From Phytopythium helicoides (Eukaryota > Oomycota > Peronosporomycetes > Pythiales > Pythiaceae): a stretch of 64,000 nt of DNA. The DNA lies in contig JANFNE010000034.1 in NCBI GenBank assembly GCA_024867545.1, positions 434,001 through 498,000 on the forward strand, written 5' to 3'. The notes beneath the pieces were generated by a model. That model was not told the origin of the DNA. It searched no databases and worked only from the letters and a program-made list of their open reading frames with translations. The position numbers and the translations under genes were made by a program. Shown in pieces: positions 10,230 through 21,700 of the stretch (position 1 is the first letter of the stretch; the number at the start of each line of letters is the position of its first letter).

Positions 10230-11159
10230 CTAGGTGCTCATCGACACGGCCGGCTCGCGGCTCCAGAAGCGCAGCCGGAACTTGCGCTTGTGCTTGAGCG
10301 ACTCATCGGCGCTCATGGACATGCCGCGCATCTTGCGGGGCGGCACCTCCCAGCTCGAGCCGGTGATGGTTGGCGATTCGGGCAGGTCCTGCGCCTCGTC
10401 GAGGCCCGGCGACCGCCGCACGCTCTCGAGATCCCAGGCCAGCGAGGCCGAGGGCATACGCACGCGCTCAGGGAACCGCGGCTCGCGCGGGAAGGCGCAC
10501 GAGCGGATCTGCGCGAAGCGCACGAGGAAGGCTGCGAGGAAAGGCTGAAACGTGACGATAAATAGGTTGCTCTCGCTCACGTCGGGCTGCGTCTCGGCCA
10601 TGAGCGTGCCGCTGATCGTGTGCTGCAGCAGCTTGGCGATCTGCACGCCGACCGGCAGCGAGGCGGGCGTGTGTGGCTGGAAGCCGAACATCTCTGGTTT
10701 GACGAGCGCGGGGCACACGATGCGCAGGAAGAGCAGGTTGCCGACGACGATGGTCGTGTCCTGCTTGCACGTGGGGAAGGCCTTGCGGAACTCCGAGAGC
10801 ATGTAGTGGCAGCCGGCGCGCAGCACGAGCGGCGCAAAGTGGATAGCCTTGACGAGCCGCTGCACGACGCTGGTGGCGTATGCGCGCACCTCGGCGGGCC
10901 CGTGGCGCACGCCCGAGGCGTACAGCTCCGACTTGTCCCCGAAGACGTCGCGCAGCACGTAGCGGAAGTAGGCGCGGCCGTTGTGGCGGCTCATCTTCTT
11001 CATGAGCGCCGTGAGCTCCGAGGTGGCGCGCAGGAAGAGGTGCTCCTGGCCGTCGATGGCGCGCAGCTCGCTCTGCACGGCGCTCTCGAGCTCCTGCAGC
11101 CGCGGCACGTCGGCGTGCGGCCGCTTGCGCTCGGCCGCCTGGCAGTTGCGCATGGCCAT
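10230..11159 (-). CDS. RasGAP-domain protein
   Basis: About 309 residues from ATG 11159 (a second ATG is at 11153). The protein matches the GTPase-activating domain that speeds GTP hydrolysis by Ras. Visible features are LFLRATSELTALMKK, corresponding to the arginine-finger loop (LFRATT in p120GAP, here with one extra residue); the family signature NLLFLRIVCPALVKPEMFGF (FLRF.CPA); IAKLLQHTISGTL; and a short Ser/Arg-rich tail. No C2, PH or SH2 domain is present. The same open frame extends to 11336, and an acceptor-like CATTGCAG sits just upstream of the ATG, so further 5' exons toward 11.6 kb are possible. Membrane recruitment would then depend on the unseen N-terminus. Confidence 0.72.
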   Translation of the reverse strand: MAMRNCQAAERKRPHADVPRLQELESAVQSELRAIDGQEHLFLRATSELTALMKKMSRHNGRAYFRYVLRDVFGDKSELYASGVRHGPAEVRAYATSVVQRLVKAIHFAPLVLRAGCHYMLSEFRKAFPTCKQDTTIVVGNLLFLRIVCPALVKPEMFGFQPHTPASLPVGVQIAKLLQHTISGTLMAETQPDVSESNLFIVTFQPFLAAFLVRFAQIRSCAFPREPRFPERVRMPSASLAWDLESVRRSPGLDEAQDLPESPTITGSSWEVPPRKMRGMSMSADESLKHKRKFRLRFWSREPAVSMST

Positions 11160-11822
11160 CGGGCGAGAGAGTTCTGCAATGACCGCCGGCGGGGGGCAGC
11201 GGCGGCGAGTGCGAGCGACAGGGGCGGCGCCTCTCTTGGCCTCAGTATGCCTCGCGGCGCCTTCTGCTCGCGTTCCTCCGCTTCCGCGCGCAGGGGGGAT
11301 GGGGGGCGGCGACTCCACGCCACACCACGCGCACACACGGCGATCTTCACTGGCGAGCGAGAGCGCTGACGGACGAACCCAGCGAGGCGCGAGCCGTGGG
11401 GGGCGGGCGCTGGACGCGGCGGCGGCAGCAGCGCGTCGCGTTCAGCGGGAGGAAGGCGAATGCCGCGGGGCTTGAGCGCACTGGCCTTGCTGGTGGCGGC
11501 TTCGGGGAATGAGCGATCGGTTTGGACGGGGCCTGCGACCGCGCATATTTCGACAGGCTGGCGCACGCATGGGACCGGCGCCCGCGAGGGTTTCGGAACT
11601 GCTAGATCGAGTGCCTCTCAGAGCCGATATCGGAGGCGACGGGGAAAACGCGCGTCGTGCAGTTGTGACAGAAAAGGCAGCTGGCGCCGCGGAACTTGGA
11701 TTCAAGTGCCTCTCTACACCCACGGCCAGTCAATAATGCAACTTCATGTGCGCTGGCAGACTGTCGCGGACGCACACATGGCCGCGCCGCCGCTTTAGCT
11801 GTCGCTGGCTGCCATCTCTCCG

Positions 11823-12668
11823 AGCCCCGCGGCTGATGCGTTGGATACTGCGGTGGCGGCGGCTCCTTTGTCTCCTTGCTGCGGTGGATTCCCGCTCAGC
11901 GACAAGTTGGCAGCGGTGGCAGCAGCCAAGTTTGTCGCACGAGGCGCGCCGCTCCACATCGCCGCCTTGCTGCTGCTTGCCGCTTGCTGCTGCGTTACGA
12001 ATGTTCTGGTCGCGCGCCTGCAGTTCCAGTCGCCTTCCAGCCCAGCTGCCGCTACAGCCGGCTACACACGCGCGTGACTTGCAGGCGCAACGGGCGCCAT
12101 CTGCCGGAGACTCGCGGGCCTTCTGACCGCCGCGCATCACTCCGAGGATGGACAAACACTTGACCGCCTTGCTTCAAAGTGGTCGAGCGCTTGGCTGGAG
12201 CGCCGCATGGCACGCGCGAAAGCAGCCGTGCTTCGCGTTTGTCTTGCAATTCATTTGCACGCAAGCGTCAGTGCTCGGAATTCCGCAACGCATGTCATGG
12301 CGGAGGATGCGTACTGAGTTCTCTCATCTCCCGCCACTATTTACTCCTCGACTGCATCCTGGCGCATGACGCCTGCTGCAATGCTCTTTGCCTGATGGTT
12401 GTCACACTGGCACTAACACCGCAGAGGGGAACACTTCATACCATCGATCGCTCAAGCCGATCTCGCTTCAAGTGCATGCAACGCTCATGTAAAAACTTGG
12501 GGCGGCGAGAGACCAGGATGCCTGTCAGTCAGGCTTGATTTTCGCGGCGCTGTGTACAGGTCGCGGAAAGCTGGCTCTGACGTGGTCGCTGCAACTCCTC
12601 TACGTTCCAGCTTGGAGGCAAGGTCTCGTTCTGATGACGGTCACCAAGCCGGTCGAGTCAACCGCTGA
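11823..12668 (+). CDS. putative protein with hydrophobic segment, structure unresolved
   Basis: A plus-strand locus with protein-like composition but an incomplete model. One frame reads an Ala-rich stretch and a strongly hydrophobic helix (HIAALLLLAACCCVTNVLV), meets TGA at about 12076, then continues in the same frame with ICRRLAGLLTAAHHSEDGQ and KWSSAWLERRMARAKAAVLR. After an intron with donor GTACTGAG near 12310 and a strong CACTAACACCGCAG acceptor at about 12421, the frame goes on as EHFIPSIAQADLASSACNA to TGA 12666-12668. The TGA may lie in an unrecognised intron. I do not recognise a family. If the two halves join, it would be a single-pass membrane protein with a basic cytosolic tail. 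Confidence 0.3.
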
Positions 12669-12784
12669 CAGCGTCGTGTCCGTCTCTCGGTGGGCTGCAA
12701 CTTTCTTGCGTGTAAGAAACGGCCTGTCAAACGAGATCATGGGGGTCCTTCTTGATCACAGGCAACTAATTTCCCGCCCGCTTG

Positions 12785-15700
12785 CTAGAGGAAGGGCATC
12801 CAGCCAATGTACATTTGCGCCAAGTTCTCGTTCGCCGTCGCCTCCTGAATGAGCTTGTCCACCTGACCCTGCACCGAGAGCGGTAGTGACTCCTGTGTAG
12901 GTAGCAGTCGTAAGTGTGCTGGCGATAGCTGTGGGCGAATGGCTGCGCCGAGGTTGTACACGCCACGTAGGCGGTCATCGATAGCAGCAAGGATCGTGTG
13001 CGCCTCAGCGTTGCCCTGTTCGCCCTTTGGGGCTCCTGCTCCACCTCCTGTAGCACTGCGATCCGATTTCGAAGACCCTTCTCGCTGTGTAGCCTTGCCT
13101 CGGCGACTCCACTCAACAAGTGGGTCGTGGATGAACGATTCTAGCACGCTGCGAAGGGTTGGCTGGTTGGCGCGAAGAAGCTCCATGGTCACTTCAGCCA
13201 CCTTGCGAAATACACCCTCGACGCCAGTGATGCCAAATGCATCAATCAGGTTTGGCGTGAGGCGAAACGGCACGATCTCAGGTTTGGCGAGCTTCAAGCC
13301 CTTGTCGAAAAGACAGTCAAAGTCAACGTGCACGCATTCGCCAGTTGTCGTGTCGATTAAAATGTTTTCTCCATGTCGATCGCCCAATCCAACTATGTGG
13401 CCCACCATAGACCAGAGAGCTGCTGAACGTGTGAATGCCCGGCGAGCTTCAAACCACGCTGTTGGGTCTGGAAAGTTGTTGTAAAACCACTGGTGGAATC
13501 GCGGTGAGAACTCTGGTAGTGTAAGGATCTTGCGACGGTAGTAGTTAGCCATAGCTTGCGGATCAGCAGCGTACTTGCGTTGCATCGCTAGGTAGCGCTC
13601 TTTAGTATCATGGGAAAGCCGCAGCGACGGCAGATAGCCTCGCTCCGTCTTTCGGATCTGGGACACAAGCTGTCGCATCGCGCGGGTATGTTCAACCCAC
13701 TCCATGAGACCACTTTCCTCGTTGAGACATACAACGGCGTATGTGCGAAGACGCAGCTTGCGCTTGCGCCCCTCTCGGTCTTTCTGCAATAGCTTGTTGA
13801 TGAGCGCGTTGAACTCCATCATGCGAGCATCTTTTCGCAGATCTCCCGTCTTCTCTCGTTTGCACAAGAACGGATACCACTTGCCGTCAGTCCCGACGAT
13901 TTCGATACGTTTGGGCTTCTCCTTGGACATGATCACATCCGCATTGTCACTGAATGCTCGAATATGAACTTGAGACGTTGGCGCGAATGCAGAATGTTCA
14001 TTGTCAGATGGTGCCTTTCCAGATTGAGGCAACACTGTCGTAAGAGCTGCTTGAGTCGGTACGAGAATCTTGGAACGTAGCCGAGTAAGACGAATGTGGA
14101 TTTTGCGTTGGCTTTGCGGATCATGGCCCGCCAATCGAATGAGTTCATCCACGAGCACACCACCTTCGTCCAAACTAGTTGCGAGGTCCTGTCGTCCTGA
14201 GGACGCGAAGTGACGTTCTGCATCATTCAAAACACTTTGAGCCTGGAACTTCCGCTGGTTGTTTAACGACCGAGATAATCCCAGCACAACCCACATCGCT
14301 TGAGTCGGGTATGCTATCAGCACGCGCGTGAGAATCAGCGTTACGCTCTTGACAACCACAGGGTTTGGGTGACATACACGCGACGCAACCTGTGGGAAGC
14401 ACATCAGCCATTCGTAGGCGGGCAGCACCTTTGCTGCATCCTTGATCACTGTCGCCATGTCATTTAGCACTTGCTTCTCAAGAGCTGCTTGCATTTCATC
14501 CGCAGATGCACCATTCATCGACCGCGCATGGAGTAGCTCCCCGTACTCAAACCAGAGCGTGAGTAGTCGAGGAAGCGACTGGAACACAAACTTTGTTCCG
14601 TGACGCAGAGCATGCACGTAATTTTCCAGCAGCCGCACCAGATATGTGTGTATATCTGCATCCACAACCGCCCCGTTGGGTGTTGCATCCGCCCCAACTG
14701 TCAATGGTGTGGTACCCCGCTCGCTTAATTCTCGGCGCTTGGTGCTCAGTAGATATTCATAGTACCTGCCCAGATAAAAGTATCCTTTTTCCCAAGTTGG
14801 ATCGAAGCGAATGACAGCTTCATACCGTTCAATAACCTGTTGCCCTTGTCTCTGGCCGCTTTCTTGCATCCAGTTCGTGGCAAGAAGGAGGTTTTTGGCG
14901 CAAAACCGAGGGTCTTCAACATTGTAGTCCAGCTTGGCCATATTGAGCTTGGACGGCTCAAGAATCTGCAAAGCTTCATGCATTCGATCTTGTACCACCA
15001 ATAGTTTGGCGCGTTCAAGCACAGCGTACGGGTTGTCAAGAGCTTCAGCGTGCATAACAGCACTGTTCGCTGTTCGAAGGTACCCCTCCTTACGGGCCAA
15101 TTTCGCATATTCGAGCCAATTTAGTGCTACATCATTCGGAAGGCGGGCTTCGCTTAGCAAAACGCGACGAAGTGCCAGAATCGGGTCCCGATATTTAAGC
15201 GATGGCGCTAGAAGATCGTATCGGCTATCCCATGCTACACCTGCATGGGTCTTCCACAGCAAGCTTCGCGCCTGTTCATCAGCCTCCATGTCCTCGCCTT
15301 CATCGTCGCCCATAGGATCATCCCACGCTTGCTCTGCTTGGTTGAGGCGCGAAGAATGTCGTGAGTGAAGAAAAATGTACCCCTGCTCAGCTTCGTGGAG
15401 GAAGTGCAGCTTGTGTAGTAACGGATACGCACGTTGGTAGCTCTCAGCCGAAGCGGCAGCAAGAGGACCCATGATCTCTAACCGGGCCTCGTTCACGTTC
15501 CGAATGAATGCATCAGTGTCGCCTTTGTGCAAACTATGCAATACTCGTACGATGAGAAGCTCAGATATATCCACTCGCCGCACTCGAAGGTCATCATACC
15601 CTTTGCCACTCGCCCTGGACGTTAGTAACGGGTTTTGCCGCTCAGCACTCAAAAGCTCAGACAGCAAGTCCCATCGCGAGAGTCTCCACGAGCACTCTAG

Positions 15701-18700
15701 AGCGCACGGATACAGCGTTCCTTTGAATTGTGGCTCTTGAATGACGATACCATAAATGTGCTGCAGTGCACTCTCCAGCCGTCCTAGTTGGATGAGGCAG
15801 CCTATCATACCAGCGTAAAGTTGAGGCTTCAGCATTGCCGGGTGCCGAGGTAGTCTTCCATCGGTAAATCCTTCAGAAGAAACGGGCAGTTGTCGCAACT
15901 CATTGTCGAATCCGTTTGATGCGCCGCCTTCTATTGGATAGGCTGATTGGATAACTTGAATTGCTTGTTCGTAGCACGCAAGTGCGTCCTCCCACAGAGC
16001 TAACTGTTCGAAATCAACAATCTGGTGCATCAAGTCTGTCAAATTCAGAGGATCTTCGCTCGATTTTCCCGTGTTGCGGTGAGAGTCTTCGTGCAAACGA
16101 CGGAGAGTTGCAAATCCAATCATTGCGTCTGGTTCATCCACGCTTTTATAAAGTTGTTGCAGATATAACGCGTTCTTGGAAATCAGATCTAGCGAAATCG
16201 GACCAATGGAGCCAACGAAAGTACCCGAGTGAGGTATGTGCTGCTGTCGAAGATATACTTCAAAGTACTGAGTCGCTCGCGCATAAGCCTTGATACGGTA
16301 CGCCGCATTAGAGAGCGCTTGGCTTGGAATATCTTTCAGAAACTCCTCCAAGTTTTCTTTTTCTTGGTCTTCAAAATCCGACGGAACAACCTCAATTCGA
16401 GTGCTGCGATTCGACGCGCTGCTGCTATTGCTGGCCGGGATTCGCTTCTTTTCACTTGTCCACACCCAATCATTGAGCTCGTCGAGCATCGTAAAGACAG
16501 TTTGGCAGCACTGATGATGCCGATTAGATTGCTCTCCAATAGCCGAACGATCAACTCGTGTGCTAGAGTCTGGAGCAGAGGATAGAAAGCTCGAGGACCC
16601 ATCTATCGATTCGCTCATATCCTCGTCTTGCTCAAATATAACGCCGTCAATGGCGACACCGTCGTCTCTATCGCTTAGCACCATCATAATCTCTCGCTTG
16701 ACTTCGCGGTAGATCTCTGGCCGGCCAGAGCGAAGCACGTTTTGAATTAGATACGGTAGTAAAAAGCGCGTGATCTGAGGGCACCGCGAAAGCACGGAGC
16801 GACAAGCAATGAAGATTTTGCGCTCAGGTGGTTGAGAAAGGCGAATCAAGCGACGAGACCAGTTCAAAAGCCAGTCTTCATACGACGAAGCATATCTTTC
16901 ATAAAAAGTCACGTCGTCGAGTGAACGCCTATCGTTCGTATCTCTTCCAGTGCCTCTGTTATCTTCGTCGGCAACTTCGTACTTCGTCGCCCAATACGGC
17001 TCAACAAGTTGAAGCAGATCCTTTCTCTCAAATCTTCTTCTCATCCAATCAGGCATAGCTGATTTCCCACTTTCATTTTGTCTCTTGTCGAACCCAATCG
17101 AAGGTGCAGAAGGGTGTGGGGCTGTAGAATCGACTGCAGTCAAGCTTTGGCCACTGTGCTGCGGATCAACGGTCAGCTGGGCCAAGAACTTGAGAAGTTC
17201 TTGAATAGCAAATGCGACGGAGTCGGTGTTTTCTGGTGCCGCACGTAGCTCAGTGACCAACCACGATTCGATCAGTACACATGCTAAGTCCTTTGTTGAG
17301 TGCTCAACGCGCCGAGGAGAAATACTCTTGGAGTTGAGCGATGTCCGCCCAGACGGGATTGATGCACTAACCGGCATCCGAGCGGCGTCAATCGCTCCAA
17401 GTGCTCCGAGGCATCGTGCACAAAGCAATTTGATGTTTTCTGAGCTATCAGTAGTCGCAACTTTTACAACAGACATCGCAACGTCACCAATTGCAGAGTC
17501 GATAAAGAAATCTGCTTCTTTTTGTAAGAGTTCTTGCAATTCTGATCCCCGAACGACCAGGCATCGGAAAAGCTGTACCAGTGCGACTTCACGAACCGCC
17601 ATGTCCCAGTGGTTAATATACGATCCGAGATCAACCAAATACTTCTGAAGGGGCCGCTCAGCAATATCCCCAACTTCTGCAACAATAACAGTGTACACTT
17701 CGTCAAGCTCAGGGATAGAAGGAAGCAGCGGGATCTTTGGAAAAGCCATTTTGAGTGCCTGCCGCTTTTCGACAAATAAATATTTGAGGAGCGACACTGC
17801 CGTTCCCATTGTTGTGGCATTTCTCGAGGTCGTCCGCTGATTTGTGCCTGACGTCCCATTGATCTTCGCCATAAGCTCCATGCTCCAGGAAGTAGTCGAT
17901 GCATCGCCAGGCTTCATTTCCAACAGCATTGCTGACGCATCGAAACCAAAGCACGGCAGCAGGCTCACGACGATCGAGCATAGATTGGCTTCCAGAGCCT
18001 TGGGTGAAAGCATCCGCAAGAATGTATTCCATACGTGCATTGCGTGCTCGACGAGGTCAGAGTCGAGAAGTCCGATTTTCAGCGTCGCCATGATTTTAGG
18101 CACAAACGGGTCCAACACTCCAGCTGACTGCTCCAGATCATCTGATGATGAAGCATACATTTCAAGTAGGCGGTCGATACAGTTGAGTCCTCGGATCCTT
18201 GTTTGAGTTGAGCTTGTCGTGTAGCCTTTGCCACTCACTCTGTTTGCAAGCTCACTCATGAGCCCAAGAAAGTTCTCACGCGGCATCATCCTACCACTTG
18301 ACCGGTCTTGAGCGGTATCATCGCCACTCGAAGACGGCTGACTTTGATGTAAGTAGTGAGTAACTTCGCGGAGTGCACGCTTTGCGACACGATACCGCGG
18401 GCCACCAAGTTCCCATACCAGCGCACTTTGCAGTTGTACCGATGCGTGAGAAATGACGTCGTGAACGGTTGAGTTCGCCGAAAAAAAGTTGAGAAGGAAC
18501 TCCCATTCGGCAACGGCAGATGATTTATCTACAGCCTCCGATTGGTGTATGATAAGCTCCTTGAGCACAAAAGCCAGGTGTACGCGTAGGAGATCCGATA
18601 TACTCGCTTCTTGTGATATGTCCGAGTTAGTTTGCATACCCTCTTCGGGCTTTACATGCTCGTCGCATGGGGCGTTGTACTCCGCAGTGAACATTTGCAG

Positions 18701-21700
18701 CATCCCCACGTCCTGGTCGACAACATATTTGGGTAGCACGTAACGAGCTCCGGCATGCAGGAACACTTTTACGCTCGTCCGCATAAACGTGGCTAAGAAC
18801 GGCTTGACCATCCCTAGCCCAAGGAGCTCATTGATGAGAGGTGAATAACACAGTTCCGGAAACTCAACGCAGAGTCGCCGCCACGATGTTTCATGGTGCA
18901 CCATAATCCGCTGAATTTGATCATACGCTGAACCAGCATAGTACATGATCTCCAGTTTTGCGAACTTGATCCACATTTCAGTGAGGCGCAGCAGAATCCA
19001 TAAGCAGGTGTCCGGACTTTCCACATCGTACAGACTCGATTGGCAACCAAAAGTCCCAAGAACACGCACCATTAATAGCAGCCTCTCTTCGTCGGAATCG
19101 ATCTGCGCTTTAGTGATGGATTCTTCTAGTCGGTCAAGAATTTTTAATGGTCCACAACATTTCTCACTCAGCAACACGGAGCAAACAGCAGTGTTAGCGT
19201 CTAAGATCTGGGCTGTCATTTGTCGGACGCGAGGATGAGACGATTCGAGTCCACTCATAATCACTTCAATCATATCCGCGGCAGCTGCTAGGTTTGCTTC
19301 GTCGATCTCACAATGCGAAAATACCTTGGCAATCGAAAATACTATTTCACCGTGCAATTCTTCAAGATTGGCATTTGCATCGGCTGGAGATTTTGCCGAT
19401 AGAACTATTTCAAAGAGAGCAAGTGACACCAATAACTTCCGAACTTCTTTCAACTGATGACAGCAACCAGTTACAGGTCTCGTTGACTTCTTTGAAGATG
19501 TTCTTGGCTCTTCTGTATCTCCTGCCTGCAGACCTGCGGTGGCAGCACAAATGATATTGCCGCTCGCTCCAATGATAGCATGCCGCACATTTGTAGATGT
19601 GGTTCGCTTCATCTTAGCTGTGAACACTTCGAGCACGCAAGCAACAACCTCCTTTGGAGACGCGATTCCTTCTGAAGTAATATAATACACCAGCACGGGA
19701 ATGGTTCGAGCTAATGCGCACGTCGCTTGATCAGGTGTGGTATCCTGCAGGAATACGCGACAAATCACCTTCCAAGGAAATGCCATCCGCCAAGAAGGGC
19801 CACTAGAAATCCGAAGACAGATTGCACGAGCCCAAATATAATTGACAAGGAACATTGATCGTAATGCGACCGATTGCGATAGAACAAGCCATAGAGCATC
19901 ATCGACGCTTTTCACCGCGCCTAGCGGTCTCGAATCAAGCAGATCTGCATGGCAACCGCCAGAACAAACTCGTAGTAAATCAACCATTGAGAAGTGGTCC
20001 TGATCTTCACTGAAGATGTCGCAATCATCATCACCCAAAGCAAGTGGGAGCGTAAAAAAGTTTTGCTGCTCGATGCTTTCGAGTACTTTCTCAACTAACG
20101 CTTGATACTTCACGAGCTCTCGATCCTCAACCAAACGCAGCAAGACGATCCACAAGTTTAAGTAAGGCGCAGAAACTTCGCGAAGTGGTGGACCGAGCGT
20201 TTTGACCGTGTCTTCGATTCGTTGAAAAAGTATCCTGAAGATTGTTGAGCTCTCCATGCGCGAAAGAGATAGGATTCGGTCCTTCAATGGAATTAAGATT
20301 TGCATGGCAACTACCATGAGATGAATGTTCACATCATCACTGTCTCCTGGGAACGAAAGAATACTCGCAAGCCATTTGCCAAGTTTTTCCGGCGGGTTGG
20401 CGGACTCTTGAATCTGGTCAGCAGACTGAAAAGACTCACTTTCTTCAGACTCGCCTCGTGCCAACCCATTGCTTGACGTTTCTCGCTTGCGCTTTCTTCT
20501 TGAAGAGTAAGAGGACCGCACCACTGCGAGGCTAATAGAACCTTGACCCATGAGTGACCTACTCATCGACTGCACTGCTCGTTGAAGGACCTGCTTTGGC
20601 GCCAAAAACCGAAGCACACACTTCACTGAACCTGCGATAGTCTTGGAATCGAACGAAGAGAAATCTGCGTGCGGCACAACAGCTGCAAACAATTCCAGCG
20701 GTGGTGGCGGTCGCACGTGCTGTAATTGCACAGTGAGTAGTCCCATGATCGGCTTCCAATACACCTCTGCAATTCGTTGGGGGGTGAGAGATCCCTCAAC
20801 GTGAGGGATAAAATTGACTGTGACGAATCTTTCAATTAATGGCCACAACACGTCCGAGACTGTGTCACCACAGTTCTTGTAACCTTCATGTATCCGCATT
20901 AGCACTGTCGCATTTGAATCCTCCAGCTCTGGCCACCGCTTGCTAATTGATGCTTGCTCAAAGAATAATCGAGACAAGCTGACAAAGTGCGCGTCCGATC
21001 CTTTTGTAACCTGTAGAACGACATCAAGCAATGCTCTTGAGCTACGAGCGATGACGACAATCTGATTTCGTGAAAGTTGATTGTGGGACTGGATAAGCGT
21101 GACATCCTGCGGGTAAGAGCTCAAAAGGGTCTCGTCCTTTGTGATAAAAAGCTCTGTCAACCGACACAACCGGTTGAAAGCGCGGTCATTTTCGATAGTG
21201 TCCCGATGCAGGAGAGCCAGATGTCTCGCCAAGTCGCTTAGACTTCGTCGAAGTGTAATCGCCGCAGTTGCTGAGTCAACGCGTATACGCGGCAAGAGTA
21301 GCTTGAGTTGCTCGATGCGTTCATATCGCTTACTGAAGTCATCGATAGGCTCGCAACCACACAGTGTCAGCGGATACTTGGGTCGAAGTGCTCCGTCAGC
21401 ATTTTGATAAATGTGCACACCAGTGTCGAGGAAGCACGAGATAGATGCGTTGTCGCGCAGATCAATCCCGTCGTGGTTCTTGAGGTACTCCTCGAGCAAG
21501 AAAGCGTCCTCCAGCAACTGTACTGTATCCTGGAACATGTGCTCGAAGGCGTGTGCGTCGGTCTCCTGCAGCAGCCGCGCCATCTGCAGCACGACGCCCA
21601 ATACATGTCCCTGCGCGCTCAAGAGCGCAGGGTTCGCGTAAAAGTTGACCATGAAGAGCAGCATGTTGAGCAGGTTGGCGCACGAGGTCGCGCCGTCCGA

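Noticed and set aside
12148..12538. Alternative plus-strand frames (12148-12369, 12179-12538) as separate genes
   Set aside because: They cross the likely intron at 12310-12420 and lose frame with the better-supported reading.
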